Positions 29,394 through 36,025 of a stretch of DNA of 36,025 nucleotides are shown here, in pieces (positions within the stretch are counted from its first letter, which is position 1; each line of letters begins with the position of its first letter). The notes beneath the pieces were generated by a model. That model searched no databases. It was not told the DNA's origin and worked only from the letters and a program-made list of their open reading frames with translations. A program made the translations under genes and the position numbers. The DNA comes from an uncultured Erysipelotrichaceae bacterium (GTDB taxonomy: Bacteria > Bacillota_I > Bacilli_A > Erysipelotrichales > Erysipelotrichaceae), in the NCBI GenBank assembly GCA_902803785.1, contig CADCRE010000056.1, forward strand, positions 1 to 36,025, written 5' to 3'.

Positions 29394-30780
29394 AGATATT
29401 TCCCTGAGTGAAGATCGTTGCCTCTCCGCTTCTTCCGTAACCGTAGACATCCCGGAACTTCCAGGCAAAGAATGCGGTCACCGCAAAAGAGAAAACTTCC
29501 GCGACCGGGAAGACGAACCATACCGCATCGATCCCGAACAGGAACGGAATGATGATCATGAAGAGATTCTGGAAGATCACGTTCTCCATGACCGAAAGGA
29601 AGAGAGAGACTTTCTGATTTCCCAGCACGTTGAGCAGATCCTGGGCATATACATTGTAGCCAAAGAAGATCAAAGCCAAAGGATAGATACTGAAGCCTCT
29701 GAGGACCATCTCCCGCATCGTCTGTGAACTTCCTTCCTCGAGATAGAGGAAGAGGAAGAGGTCCTTTCCGAAATAAATCAGAGAGATGATGAAGACCATA
29801 AGCAGGCTCATCAGGACGATCGTCTGACGGATGATACGTGACAGCTTCTTCGGATTCTTTTCACCGAAGGCATAGCTTGCGATCGGAGAGGTGGAACCGA
29901 TCAGTCCGAAGAACGAGTTCATAAACATGAACACGACATTGTTGACGATGGTATAGGCCGCTACGACCTGTTCCCCGCCGATGTTGAGCTGAACGGTATT
30001 ACTGATATAGCTGGAAAGAGAGATCGCCAGCGAAGTGATCGCCTGCATCCTTCCGTAACGGAAGATCTTTGCGAACAGTTTCAGAACGTTCCTGTGCGGA
30101 CGGACGAAACAGATCTCGTTGTTTCTGTCGAAAAAGAAGAACAGTGCGAATGCAGTGACGGCCAGATTGCCGATCAGGTTCGCATAGGCCGCACCGACGA
30201 TCCCGGTCTGCAGACGGACGATAAAGAGCCAATCAAAGAAGAACTGACAGACGATATTGATCGCCGAAGAGATCATCGAACATTTCGGTTTCCCCGCAAT
30301 GACGAAGAAACTGTTGAACGTATAGTTGATCAGGATGAACGGGATATAGAATCGCGAGATCCGGAAAAAACTGATCGCATATGGCATCAGGATCTCTGTT
30401 TCACCCAGGAAACGGAGGACCGGTCGGATAAAGAAGACCAGGAACAGCGTCAGACAGCAGCCGAAGAAGAAGCTCATCAGTATACTGGTTGTGAAATCAC
30501 TCTTGGCTTCTTCATTCTTTTTCTGTCCCATCTTGATCGAACAGACGACAGAGACCGAAGACATCAGCATTCCGATCGCATCGACGAACATGAACCACGG
30601 CATTGCGACCGAAAAAGCCGCAAGAGCGTTCGGACCCAGGAATCGAGACACAAAAAGGCTGTCATCCAATGTCGACAGCAGAGAGACCAGAAGCCTTGTG
30701 AAGACCGGCGGTGCTACGAAACGAAACAGCTGTGGGAGGGTGAACTCCCTGCCGATCGTGCTCACATTTTCCTTTTCCAT
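29392..30780 (-). CDS. MATE-family multidrug/solute exporter
   Basis: The 462-residue protein has about twelve membrane helices in the two six-helix halves of MATE transporters of the MOP superfamily. Family-like stretches include LFRFVAPPVFTRLLVSLLST near the start, VSRFLGPNALAAFSVAMP in the first helices, and SSFFGLIGSTSPIASYAFGE-like sequence at the start of the second half. These proteins export cationic drugs or metabolites using Na+ or H+. The substrate is unknown. The gene stands alone, with a leaderless promoter. Confidence 0.9.
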   Translation of the reverse strand: MEKENVSTIGREFTLPQLFRFVAPPVFTRLLVSLLSTLDDSLFVSRFLGPNALAAFSVAMPWFMFVDAIGMLMSSVSVVCSIKMGQKKNEEAKSDFTTSILMSFFFGCCLTLFLVFFIRPVLRFLGETEILMPYAISFFRISRFYIPFILINYTFNSFFVIAGKPKCSMISSAINIVCQFFFDWLFIVRLQTGIVGAAYANLIGNLAVTAFALFFFFDRNNEICFVRPHRNVLKLFAKIFRYGRMQAITSLAISLSSYISNTVQLNIGGEQVVAAYTIVNNVVFMFMNSFFGLIGSTSPIASYAFGEKNPKKLSRIIRQTIVLMSLLMVFIISLIYFGKDLFLFLYLEEGSSQTMREMVLRGFSIYPLALIFFGYNVYAQDLLNVLGNQKVSLFLSVMENVIFQNLFMIIIPFLFGIDAVWFVFPVAEVFSFAVTAFFAWKFRDVYGYGRSGEATIFTQGNI

Positions 30781-30787
30781 ATAGGCG

Positions 30788-30816
30788 ATTGTATGATAGC
30801 CCTATGAAAAAGTCAA
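30788..30816 (-). promoter_or_regulatory. Leaderless promoter of the MATE gene
   Basis: TTGACT (30811-30816) and TACAAT (30788-30793) are exactly 17 bases apart on the minus strand. The -10 ends 7 bases before the ATG and no ribosome-binding site exists. Confidence 0.75.
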
Positions 30817-30837
30817 ATAAAAAGCAAGGCTTTCGCC

Positions 30838-31647
30838 TTACTTCATCTTTTCGACCAGACCGTTCAGCAGATCACCGCTGTAGGATTCGATATTCCCTTC
30901 ATCGGCATCGTTCGCCAGTTCCGGATCCATCGGCAGTCTTGCGACGACTTCCAGTCCGTACTTTTCCGCTGTCGCCTCTGTCTCGTCATTCCTGTACAGG
31001 CTGATCTCATGACCGCACTGATCGCACTTGAGATAAGCCATATTCTCAACGAGACCGACGATCGGCTTGTTGACCTGCTTCGCCATATTGATCGCCTTGC
31101 CTACGACCATGGAGACCAGCTTCGAAGGCGTCGTCACCATGACGAACTGATCTACCGGGATCTGCTGGATGACAGAGATCGCGATATCGGATGTTCCTGG
31201 AGGCATATCGATCAGAAGATAATCCAGTTCGCCCCAGTGGACTTCCGTATAGAACTGTTTGATCAGACCTCCGAGGATCGGACCTCTCCACAATACGGCA
31301 TCGTCTTCGTTTTCCAGCATCATATTGATGGAAACGACCTTGATGCCCAGTGTCGATGTAGCAGGGAAGATCCCCAGTTCATCACCGTAGAGCTGTTCAT
31401 GCAGACCGAACATCTTCGGAATGCTCGGACCGGTGATATCCGCATCCATGATACCAACACGGTATCCCTGTTCCGCCAGCTTGACAGCCAGCAGAGAGGA
31501 GACCATCGATTTACCGACGCCGCCTTTTCCGGAAAGGACGCCGACGATCCTCTTTATTTTTGTATCTGCAGTCGGAACGACAGGCTCCGGTGCTCTCGAA
31601 GCACAGTCCTGTCCGCAGCTGCTGCAGTCATGTGTACATTCAGACAT
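30838..31647 (-). CDS. Mrp/NBP35-family iron-sulfur carrier ATPase
   Basis: This 269-residue P-loop ATPase has the deviant Walker A GKGGVGKS (residues 40-47), DADITGPSIPKMFGL, and LLIDMPPGTSD. The N terminus holds an extra cysteine cluster (MSECTHDCSSCGQDC), as in Nbp35-type members, and a CxxC pair lies in LKCDQCGHE near the C-terminal third. Members hold and pass on a 4Fe-4S cluster. I prefer the ATG at 31647 because GGAGG lies 9 bases upstream of it; an ATG two codons earlier has only 3 bases of spacing. The promoter region overlaps that of the divergent DUF523 gene. Confidence 0.9.
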   Translation of the reverse strand: MSECTHDCSSCGQDCASRAPEPVVPTADTKIKRIVGVLSGKGGVGKSMVSSLLAVKLAEQGYRVGIMDADITGPSIPKMFGLHEQLYGDELGIFPATSTLGIKVVSINMMLENEDDAVLWRGPILGGLIKQFYTEVHWGELDYLLIDMPPGTSDIAISVIQQIPVDQFVMVTTPSKLVSMVVGKAINMAKQVNKPIVGLVENMAYLKCDQCGHEISLYRNDETEATAEKYGLEVVARLPMDPELANDADEGNIESYSGDLLNGLVEKMK

Positions 31648-31668
31648 ATTCATTTACCTCCAACAAAT

Positions 31669-31679
31669 ATCATATCATA
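31669..31679 (-). promoter_or_regulatory. -10 region for the Mrp gene
   Basis: Two overlapping TATGAT hexamers on the minus strand (31674-31679 and 31669-31674) precede the GGAGG site. Either gives a leader of roughly 15-20 bases. Confidence 0.4.
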
Positions 31680-31682
31680 CGA

Positions 31683-31688
31683 TATACT
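31683..31688 (+). promoter_or_regulatory. -10 box of a leaderless promoter for the DUF523 gene
   Basis: TATACT ends 6 bases (GAAAAT) before the ATG at 31695, without any ribosome-binding site. Confidence 0.6.
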
Positions 31689-31694
31689 GAAAAT

Positions 31695-32138
31695 ATGAAA
31701 ATTGGCATCTCCGCCTGCCTTCTGGGAGAGAAGGTCCGCTATGACGGAACGGATAAAAGAAATGAGGATCTGATCCACCTGTTGGACGGACATGAACTGA
31801 TCGCCGTCTGCCCCGAACGGGAAGCCGGTTTTCCGATTCCCCACGAACCTCTGGAGATCAAGGGAAACACCGTGATCACATCATCGGGAGAAGACGTCAC
31901 GGAAAAACTGCATCAAGGTGCAGAAAGATGTCTGGAAAGGATCGTGGATTGCGATCTTCTGATCTTCAAAAGCAAGTCCCCTTCCTGCGGGATCGGACGT
32001 GTCTATGACGGTTCCTTCAGTGGGAAACTGATTGAAGGAGACGGCGTGTTTGCGTCAATGTGTAAAAAGAAAAAGATCGTCCTCTGTGATGAGAACGATC
32101 TTGAACGGATCAAAGCGTTACTGAACGGTCAGAGATGA
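31695..32138 (+). CDS. DUF523 family protein
   Basis: At 147 residues this is a stand-alone DUF523 protein: it starts MKIGISACLLGEKVRYDGTD, with the family's cysteine in SACLLG, and carries CPEREAGFPIPHEPLEI and KSKSPSCGIGRVYDG with the second conserved cysteine. The family is widespread in Firmicutes and has no settled function; the paired cysteines suggest metal or sulfur chemistry. The frame opens earlier but inside the Mrp gene on the other strand; the ATG at 31695 is the family-like start and sits 6 bases after a -10 box. Divergent from Mrp. Confidence 0.85.
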   Translation: MKIGISACLLGEKVRYDGTDKRNEDLIHLLDGHELIAVCPEREAGFPIPHEPLEIKGNTVITSSGEDVTEKLHQGAERCLERIVDCDLLIFKSKSPSCGIGRVYDGSFSGKLIEGDGVFASMCKKKKIVLCDENDLERIKALLNGQR

Positions 32139-32149
32139 CCGTTTTTTAT
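32124..32149 (+). terminator. Terminator after the DUF523 gene
   Basis: AACGGTCA and TGACCGTT form an 8-bp stem with a 4-base loop, followed by TTTTTTATT. The DUF523 stop lies in the hairpin and the scpB stop in the tail. Confidence 0.75.
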
Positions 32150-32808
32150 TCGAAGAGATTCTCGCTCTCTTCTTCCTTCGTATATTCCGGAAGATCCGGC
32201 AGTTCATTCAGCGTATACAGCTTGAAGGAATCCATGAATTCTTCCGTCACCTCATACAGGATCGGACGGCCCGGAGCTTCCGAACGTCCCGCTTCCCGAA
32301 TCAGGTTCCTCGCCTGCAGTTTTCTCAACATCACTTCTGCGCTGACACCGCGCAGTTCTTCGATCTCCACTCGGGTGATCGGCTGTTTGTAGGCGATGAT
32401 CGCCAGTGTCTCCAGGGCAGCCTGAGACAGCGTATTCGCCTTTGCGGAACCGAAGAGTTCCTGTGCATACGGATAGACGGCCTTCTTGGTGATGAACTTG
32501 TAGACAGATCCGTATCCGACCAGTTCGATGCCGTACAGCTCGCTGGAATATTTCCGCTGGATATTCTCCAGGATGATCCTGATATCTTCCATGGAGACAT
32601 CGATCGCGGCGGCCAGCTGTTCCGCTCTGGCTCCGTCTTCTCCGACGATATATAAGAGTCCTTCGACGATGGCTTCCGGAGAATCCGGCTGTTTGACATC
32701 ATCGCTCTTGTCCAGGACTTCTACCTTTCTGACCTGGCTCTTTCCTTCCAGCCATCTCTTCTTTTCCGAGGCAGTCATCTCTCTGCCTGTCATATATGTT
32801 CTAATCAT
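32146..32808 (-). CDS. scpB: Segregation and condensation protein B
   Basis: The 220-residue protein has the paired winged helices of ScpB: PEAIVEGLLYIVGEDGA starts the first, and TLSQAALETLAIIAYKQP with RVEIEELRGVSAEVMLRKL marks the second, followed by GRPILYEVTEEFMDSF. ScpB binds ScpA and SMC in the condensin complex for chromosome packing and segregation. I start at the ATG at 32808, which overlaps the scpA stop by 8 bases with AGAGGTAACA upstream. A longer frame lies inside scpA. The N-terminal 30 residues are charged and not conserved. Confidence 0.93.
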   Translation of the reverse strand: MIRTYMTGREMTASEKKRWLEGKSQVRKVEVLDKSDDVKQPDSPEAIVEGLLYIVGEDGARAEQLAAAIDVSMEDIRIILENIQRKYSSELYGIELVGYGSVYKFITKKAVYPYAQELFGSAKANTLSQAALETLAIIAYKQPITRVEIEELRGVSAEVMLRKLQARNLIREAGRSEAPGRPILYEVTEEFMDSFKLYTLNELPDLPEYTKEEESENLFE

Positions 32809-33535
32809 GATTGTTACCTCTTGTGAACCAGATGTTGTCTCCTTCATCGATCGTGAATGCCAGATAGTGGTCTTTCGCCATATCCAGGATCGCGATGAAA
32901 GTGATGACATACTCATGGACATTGTCGCAGTCTTCGATCAGAGTATCGAAACTGAACGTTTCAGGCAGATCGCGCAGTCGTGCCTTGATCTGCAGGATAC
33001 GGTCTTCCGGGGAGAGTGCCTTCTGGGTAAAACGGATATCCAGAGGTCTCGACAGCTGCAGACGGCGCAGGACCTTGTTCATGGCCTTCAGCAGATCGTA
33101 AGGATCCCCTTCCAGTTTCTGTGTCTCGATATCGTTCCTGTGACGGACGATCTCATCAAAGGAGACCGGTTTTGACAGCTGATCCTGCCGTTCCAGATAG
33201 GAATCGTAGAGCGTCTTGGATACTTCCTTGTATTTCTGATATTCCAGAAGTCTTCTGACCAGTCTGTCTTTCGGATCTTCGTAGTCGTCTTCCAGTTCCT
33301 CTTCCCGTTTCGGAAGGAGCTTTCTCGATTTATATTCGACCAGTGTCGCCAGTTCAACCAGGTATTCACTTTCGACCTCAAGATGCAGGTCTTCCATCGC
33401 ATGCAGATAACGGATATACTGATCCGTCAGGACCTCCATATCCAGATCAAAAATATCCAGCTGCTGCTCATGGATCAGATGCAGCATCAGATCCAGAGGA
33501 CCTTCGAACTTCAATGTCTCGACTTCAAAACCCAT
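32801..33535 (-). CDS. scpA: Segregation and condensation protein A
   Basis: This 244-residue kleisin starts MGFEVETLKFEGPLDLMLHL, the ScpA signature, and continues with QLDIFDLDMEVLTDQYIRYL and LVELATLVEYKSRKLLP. The C-terminal winged helix that meets the SMC head ends near DEGDNIWFTRG. ScpA bridges SMC heads with ScpB in the bacterial condensin. The gene has a leaderless-type promoter (TATAAT ending 7 bases before ATG) divergent from rpiB, and overlaps scpB by 8 bases. Confidence 0.95.
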   Translation of the reverse strand: MGFEVETLKFEGPLDLMLHLIHEQQLDIFDLDMEVLTDQYIRYLHAMEDLHLEVESEYLVELATLVEYKSRKLLPKREEELEDDYEDPKDRLVRRLLEYQKYKEVSKTLYDSYLERQDQLSKPVSFDEIVRHRNDIETQKLEGDPYDLLKAMNKVLRRLQLSRPLDIRFTQKALSPEDRILQIKARLRDLPETFSFDTLIEDCDNVHEYVITFIAILDMAKDHYLAFTIDEGDNIWFTRGNNHD

Positions 33536-33542
33536 CCCAAAT

Positions 33543-33548
33543 ATTATA
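33543..33548 (-). promoter_or_regulatory. -10 box of a leaderless promoter for scpAB
   Basis: TATAAT on the minus strand ends 7 bases (ATTTGGG) before the ATG at 33535. The divergent rpiB -10 starts 13 bases away. Confidence 0.6.
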
Positions 33549-33560
33549 TCATTTATTTTA

Positions 33561-33569
33561 TGCTAGAAT
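33561..33569 (+). promoter_or_regulatory. Extended -10 promoter of rpiB
   Basis: TGCTAGAAT is an extended -10 element. The leader that follows contains GGTGAGGT before the ATG at 33588, a conventional ribosome-binding site. Confidence 0.55.
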
Positions 33570-33587
33570 GTTGGTGAGGTAAAAATA

Positions 33588-34037
33588 ATGAGAATCGGCA
33601 TATCCAACGACCATGCTGCGGTCGAATTAAAAAACAGCGTCCTTCAGCACCTGCTGGAAAAAGGCTATGAAGTCGTGAATTTCGGAACGGATTCCACGGA
33701 ATCCTACGACTATCCGTTAGCCGCCAAAGTCCTTTGCAAGGCCATCAAGGAAGGAACGGTCGATCTCGGGATCGCGATCTGCGGGACAGGTGTAGGTATC
33801 TCCATCGCCTGCAACAAGCACAAAGGCATCCGTGCCTGCTGCTGTTCGGAAGCGACATCCGCCAGGCTGACCAGAGAGCACAACAACGCAAACGTCATCT
33901 GTTTCGGAGCCAGAGTCGTATCGACCGAACTGGCCAACGATATCGTCGATACCTTCCTGACGACGGAGTTCTCCCACGGACCGAGGCATCAGAAACGGAT
34001 CGATATGATCACCGAGATCGAAAACAGCGAGTTATAG
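33588..34037 (+). CDS. rpiB: Ribose-5-phosphate isomerase B
   Basis: The 149-residue protein is an RpiB/LacAB family isomerase: MRIGISNDHAAVELKN at the start, NFGTDSTESYDYP, the active-site cysteine in AICGTGVGISIACNKHKG, and HNNANVICFGARV. It interconverts ribose 5-phosphate and ribulose 5-phosphate, and in the family some members act on galactose or allose 6-phosphate. The EHNNANV segment suits RpiB. Ribose 1-phosphate made by the nearby nucleoside phosphorylases would pass through this step after conversion to the 5-phosphate. Single gene, ended by a hairpin over its last codons. Confidence 0.92.
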   Translation: MRIGISNDHAAVELKNSVLQHLLEKGYEVVNFGTDSTESYDYPLAAKVLCKAIKEGTVDLGIAICGTGVGISIACNKHKGIRACCCSEATSARLTREHNNANVICFGARVVSTELANDIVDTFLTTEFSHGPRHQKRIDMITEIENSEL

Positions 34038-34054
34038 GATACTCGCTTTTTCTT
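34026..34054 (+). terminator. Terminator overlapping the end of rpiB
   Basis: AGCGAGT and ACTCGCT form a 7-bp stem with an 8-base loop that contains the stop codon, followed by TTTTTCTT. Confidence 0.65.
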
Positions 34055-34060
34055 CTGATC

Positions 34061-34069
34061 TGATAAGAT
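34061..34069 (+). promoter_or_regulatory. Leaderless extended -10 promoter of the WalJ-like gene
   Basis: TGATAAGAT, an extended -10 element, ends 6 bases (ATCTTT) before the ATG at 34076. No ribosome-binding site. Confidence 0.6.
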
Positions 34070-34075
34070 ATCTTT

Positions 34076-34837
34076 ATGAGTTCTGTATCTATTATCCCGT
34101 TTGGATCCGGTTCGACCGGCAACTCTTTCTATCTCGAGATCGGCGATCATTCCCTTCTGATCGATCTCGGTATCGGCTACCGCAAGCTCAGAGATGCACT
34201 GGAGAAATACGGAAGAGATCTCTCACAGATCGAAGGAGTCTTCCTGACCCACGGACACTACGATCATATCAAGGCGGCCAAGGCTGTCTGTAACCATATC
34301 GACTGTCCCGTCTATGCGGATCAGAGCGTCATGTACAGTATCCGAAACATATCGGCCGAGCGGAAGATCCTTCCGATGGGAAACTTCGAAGTCTTCCCCG
34401 GACTGACCGTCACGAAATTCCCGGTCCCTCACGATTTTGTGCAGACCAGCGGTTATGTCTTCTCCTGTGCAGATAGGAAGGTCGCATATGTGACCGACTG
34501 CGGAAAGATGAACGACATGCTCCTGAGACAGCTCGAAGGCTGCGATGTGGTCATCCTGGAATCCAATCATGACGTGGAGATGCTGAAACACGGACCGTAT
34601 CCGAAACAGCTGCAGGCAAGGATCCTGTCCAGGTATGGACATATGTCCAATGTCGAATGTGCCGAGACAATCGAAACTCTCTCCAAAACAGGCACAAGAC
34701 ATTTCCTGCTGGCACATCTCTCCCTTCAAAACAACACTCCTGAGATCGCCCTTCAGACCGCAAGAGACATCCTGGAAAATGATGATGTCTCGATCTACGT
34801 CTGTCCTGCCCAGGGAGACGACCTTCTGGAATACTAA
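34076..34837 (+). CDS. MBL-fold metallohydrolase, WalJ/YycJ type
   Basis: This 253-residue metallo-beta-lactamase-fold hydrolase starts SVSIIPFGSGSTGNSFYLE, the hallmark of the YycJ/WalJ branch, and has the metal site FLTHGHYDHIKAA (HxHxDH), VAYVTDCGK, LESNHDVEML and AHLSLQNNTPE. WalJ-type proteins are linked to DNA repair or cell-wall control through the WalRK locus, and a 5'-3' exonuclease activity has been reported for the group. Here it is away from any walRK genes. It is a single leaderless gene ended by a strong terminator. Confidence 0.88.
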   Translation: MSSVSIIPFGSGSTGNSFYLEIGDHSLLIDLGIGYRKLRDALEKYGRDLSQIEGVFLTHGHYDHIKAAKAVCNHIDCPVYADQSVMYSIRNISAERKILPMGNFEVFPGLTVTKFPVPHDFVQTSGYVFSCADRKVAYVTDCGKMNDMLLRQLEGCDVVILESNHDVEMLKHGPYPKQLQARILSRYGHMSNVECAETIETLSKTGTRHFLLAHLSLQNNTPEIALQTARDILENDDVSIYVCPAQGDDLLEY

Positions 34838-34842
34838 ACACC

Positions 34843-34870
34843 AAAACAGGCGGATCGCTCCGCCTGTTTT
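34843..34870. terminator. Bidirectional terminator
   Basis: AAAACAGGCGGA and its exact complement form a 12-bp stem with a TCGC loop and T-rich flanks on both strands, between convergent genes. Confidence 0.85.
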
Positions 34871-34889
34871 ATCTCTTTTTCTGTTTTTC

Positions 34890-35774
34890 TTATTCTACTT
34901 CGATGAGTTCGTATTCCTTCGTGCCGTAGCCTTCTTCTGCCGCGACATCCATCGTCACCTGACCGTGTCTGGAATTGACTCTCTCCAGGAACTCATCTCT
35001 TCCCGGATCATCCGATGCGATGATCAGATCCATGCAGGCTCTGTCCAGTGCGACCGGATCCAGAGATGACAGGATACCGATATCCTTCATGCACGGTGCA
35101 GACGCATTGCCGTCACAGTCACAGTCGACGGAAAGGTTCACCATACAGTTGATGTATGCCGCATTGCCCTTGAAGTATTCGACGACACTTCCTGCCGCAT
35201 CCGCCATACAAGTCATAAACGGATCTTTCGTGACTGCATGATCCCAGCAGGTGTACTGATTCGGATCGGTACCGCCGGAATGGATCAGAGCTTTACCGAC
35301 TGTAGAAGCACAGCCGATCGACAGCTGTTTCAGAGCTCCGCCGTATCCGCCCATCGTATGTCCCTTGAAATGAGACAGTACCAGCAGGGAATCGTATTTT
35401 GCCCAGTTCTTGCCGATATAGTTCTCTTTCAGAGTCTTTCCGTTCGGGACCGGCAGCTTGATATCCGGTCCTTCCGCATCCAGAAGATCGAAATCGAAGT
35501 ATTCATCCCAATGATGTTCATGGATCAGATGGAGGTGTTTCTCCGTCGTATTTCTCGCACCTTCATACGCCGTGTTGCATTCTACGACAGTCCCCTTGAC
35601 GTGCTCGACCATCGGCTTCACGAATTCAGGGCGAAGATAGTTCTTATTCCCTTGCTCTCCGGAGTGCAGCTTGACTGCCACTTTGCCCGGAAGAGCCTTG
35701 CCAAGCAGTTCATACATCTCTACGACCTTTTCCGGTGTGATCGTTCTCGTAAAATAGACTTTTGCCTTTTCCAT
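34890..35774 (-). CDS. DUF362-domain protein
   Basis: The 294-residue protein is a DUF362 member: it has AVKLHSGEQGNKNYLRPEF near residue 35, LLVLSHFKGHTMGGYGGALK, and the closing DIGILSSLDPVALDRACMDL. Many relatives carry a C-terminal 4Fe-4S ferredoxin domain; this one has no CxxCxxCxxxC motif, only scattered cysteines including a CDCDG, so it is the cluster-free form unless these bind metal. The function of the family is not settled. I start at the ATG at 35774, after GCGGAGGTTTAGG; a frame to 35798 adds eight residues upstream of this site. Single-gene unit. Confidence 0.82.
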   Translation of the reverse strand: MEKAKVYFTRTITPEKVVEMYELLGKALPGKVAVKLHSGEQGNKNYLRPEFVKPMVEHVKGTVVECNTAYEGARNTTEKHLHLIHEHHWDEYFDFDLLDAEGPDIKLPVPNGKTLKENYIGKNWAKYDSLLVLSHFKGHTMGGYGGALKQLSIGCASTVGKALIHSGGTDPNQYTCWDHAVTKDPFMTCMADAAGSVVEYFKGNAAYINCMVNLSVDCDCDGNASAPCMKDIGILSSLDPVALDRACMDLIIASDDPGRDEFLERVNSRHGQVTMDVAAEEGYGTKEYELIEVE

Positions 35775-35797
35775 CCTAAACCTCCGCGTATATCTCA

Positions 35798-35806
35798 ATA
35801 ATAACA
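35798..35806 (-). promoter_or_regulatory. Extended -10 box for the DUF362 gene
   Basis: On the minus strand TGTTATTAT is an extended -10 element followed by a short leader with GGAGG before the ATG at 35774. Confidence 0.45.
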
Positions 35807-35873
35807 GAGTTTGACTTCATCTTCCAGAAAACAGCCCATACCTTTTCCCATCATTTTTATCCCTTCTATCCTA

Positions 35874-35902
35874 TTGCATAAACGCTGTTTTTATGATATT
35901 AT
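35874..35902 (+). promoter_or_regulatory. Promoter of tRNA-Tyr
   Basis: TTGCAT (35874-35879) and TATTAT (35897-35902) are 17 bases apart, predicting a start near 35909, about 39 bases before the tRNA. Confidence 0.65.
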
Positions 35903-35908
35903 TTTTAA

Positions 35909-35933
35909 GCGTTCATCAGGTAGAGGTGAACGC
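35909..35933 (+). other. Stem-loop in the tRNA-Tyr 5' leader
   Basis: GCGTTCATC and GGTGAACGC pair over 9 positions (one G-U) around a 7-base loop. It begins at the predicted transcription start and ends 14 bases before the tRNA. It has no U-run, so it is not a terminator. Confidence 0.6.
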
Positions 35934-35947
35934 ACAAGCAAGTCTGT

Positions 35948-36025
35948 GGAGGGGTAGCGAAGAGGCTAAACGCGGCTGACTGTAAATCAGCTCCCCACGG
36001 GTTCGGCAGTTCGAATCTGCCCCCC
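35948..36025 (+). tRNA. tRNA-Tyr (GUA anticodon), cut by right edge
   Basis: The first 78 bases of a type II tRNA are present: GGAGGGG acceptor, T8, anticodon arm CTGACTGTAAATCAG (anticodon GTA), long variable arm, T-stem GGCAG/CTGCC around TTCGAAT, and the first four bases of the 3' acceptor strand. The last seven or so bases, including any CCA, lie outside the window. Confidence 0.93.

Noticed and set aside
30094-30807. A 237-codon plus-strand frame opposite the MATE gene
   Set aside because: Its product is nearly all charged residues, and the MATE gene has clear membrane helices and a consensus promoter.
35820-35947. A T-box riboswitch upstream of tRNA-Tyr
   Set aside because: The leader is about 39 bases with a single hairpin and no T-box sequence or antiterminator, and T-boxes control protein genes rather than tRNA genes.
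1-36025. Mobile elements, prophage genes or CRISPR arrays
   Set aside because: No transposase, integrase, capsid or Cas-like product, no regularly spaced repeats and no flanking target duplications were seen; the three complete tRNAs and the partial one have no attachment-site-like duplicates nearby.

Overview
The window reads as ordinary chromosome from a low- to mid-GC Gram-positive anaerobe. Strong GGAGG ribosome-binding sites, ScpA/ScpB, a WalJ-type hydrolase, an HPr with a regulatory serine, a galactitol-type PTS and very short intergenic gaps all fit Firmicutes. Overall flavour suggests Erysipelotrichaceae or a relative, but that placement is inference. No phage, insertion sequence or CRISPR array was seen, and no stretch over 300 bases lacks a gene.

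Left edge (1-2 kb): a purine pair (IMP cyclohydrolase-like, cut by the edge, and a phosphoribosyltransferase), then two small membrane proteins of unknown function. From about 2 to 11.9 kb lies a carbohydrate island around a SorC-type regulator. Leftward it encodes HPr, EIIA, EIIB, EIIC, a 2-hydroxyacid dehydrogenase and a FucA-like class II aldolase. On the other side are a zinc alcohol dehydrogenase and a rightward operon of split transketolase, HAD phosphatase and a second class II aldolase/epimerase. Together they look like uptake and phosphorylation of a sugar or sugar alcohol, oxidation to a ketose phosphate, and carbon-carbon cleavage. The transketolase has altered substrate-site motifs, so the substrate may be unusual.

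From 12 to 17.5 kb: MarR, a CatA-like acetyltransferase and a DUF4234-like membrane protein; tRNA-Leu; a divergent type III pantothenate kinase homologue; Maf; tRNA-Thr; Tex. From 17.5 to 20.4 kb is a four-gene operon of unknown function: a lipoprotein with three internal repeats and three N-terminally anchored membrane proteins, two with zinc ribbons. From 20.5 to 27.5 kb is a nucleoside-salvage region: an AlkP-family phosphodiesterase, an M18 aminopeptidase and two nucleoside hydrolases face adenosine deaminase and a uridine phosphorylase-like enzyme, with DeoD beyond.

From 27.5 kb to the right edge: a GT4 glycosyltransferase with a GNAT acetyltransferase, tRNA-Trp, a MATE exporter, Mrp, DUF523, ScpAB, RpiB, WalJ, a DUF362 protein and tRNA-Tyr, cut by the edge.

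Two window-wide patterns stand out. Many divergent gene pairs have overlapping or abutting promoters. At least seven or eight transcription units have a -10 box ending only 6-8 bases before the start codon with no ribosome-binding site, which predicts leaderless mRNAs beside conventional ones.
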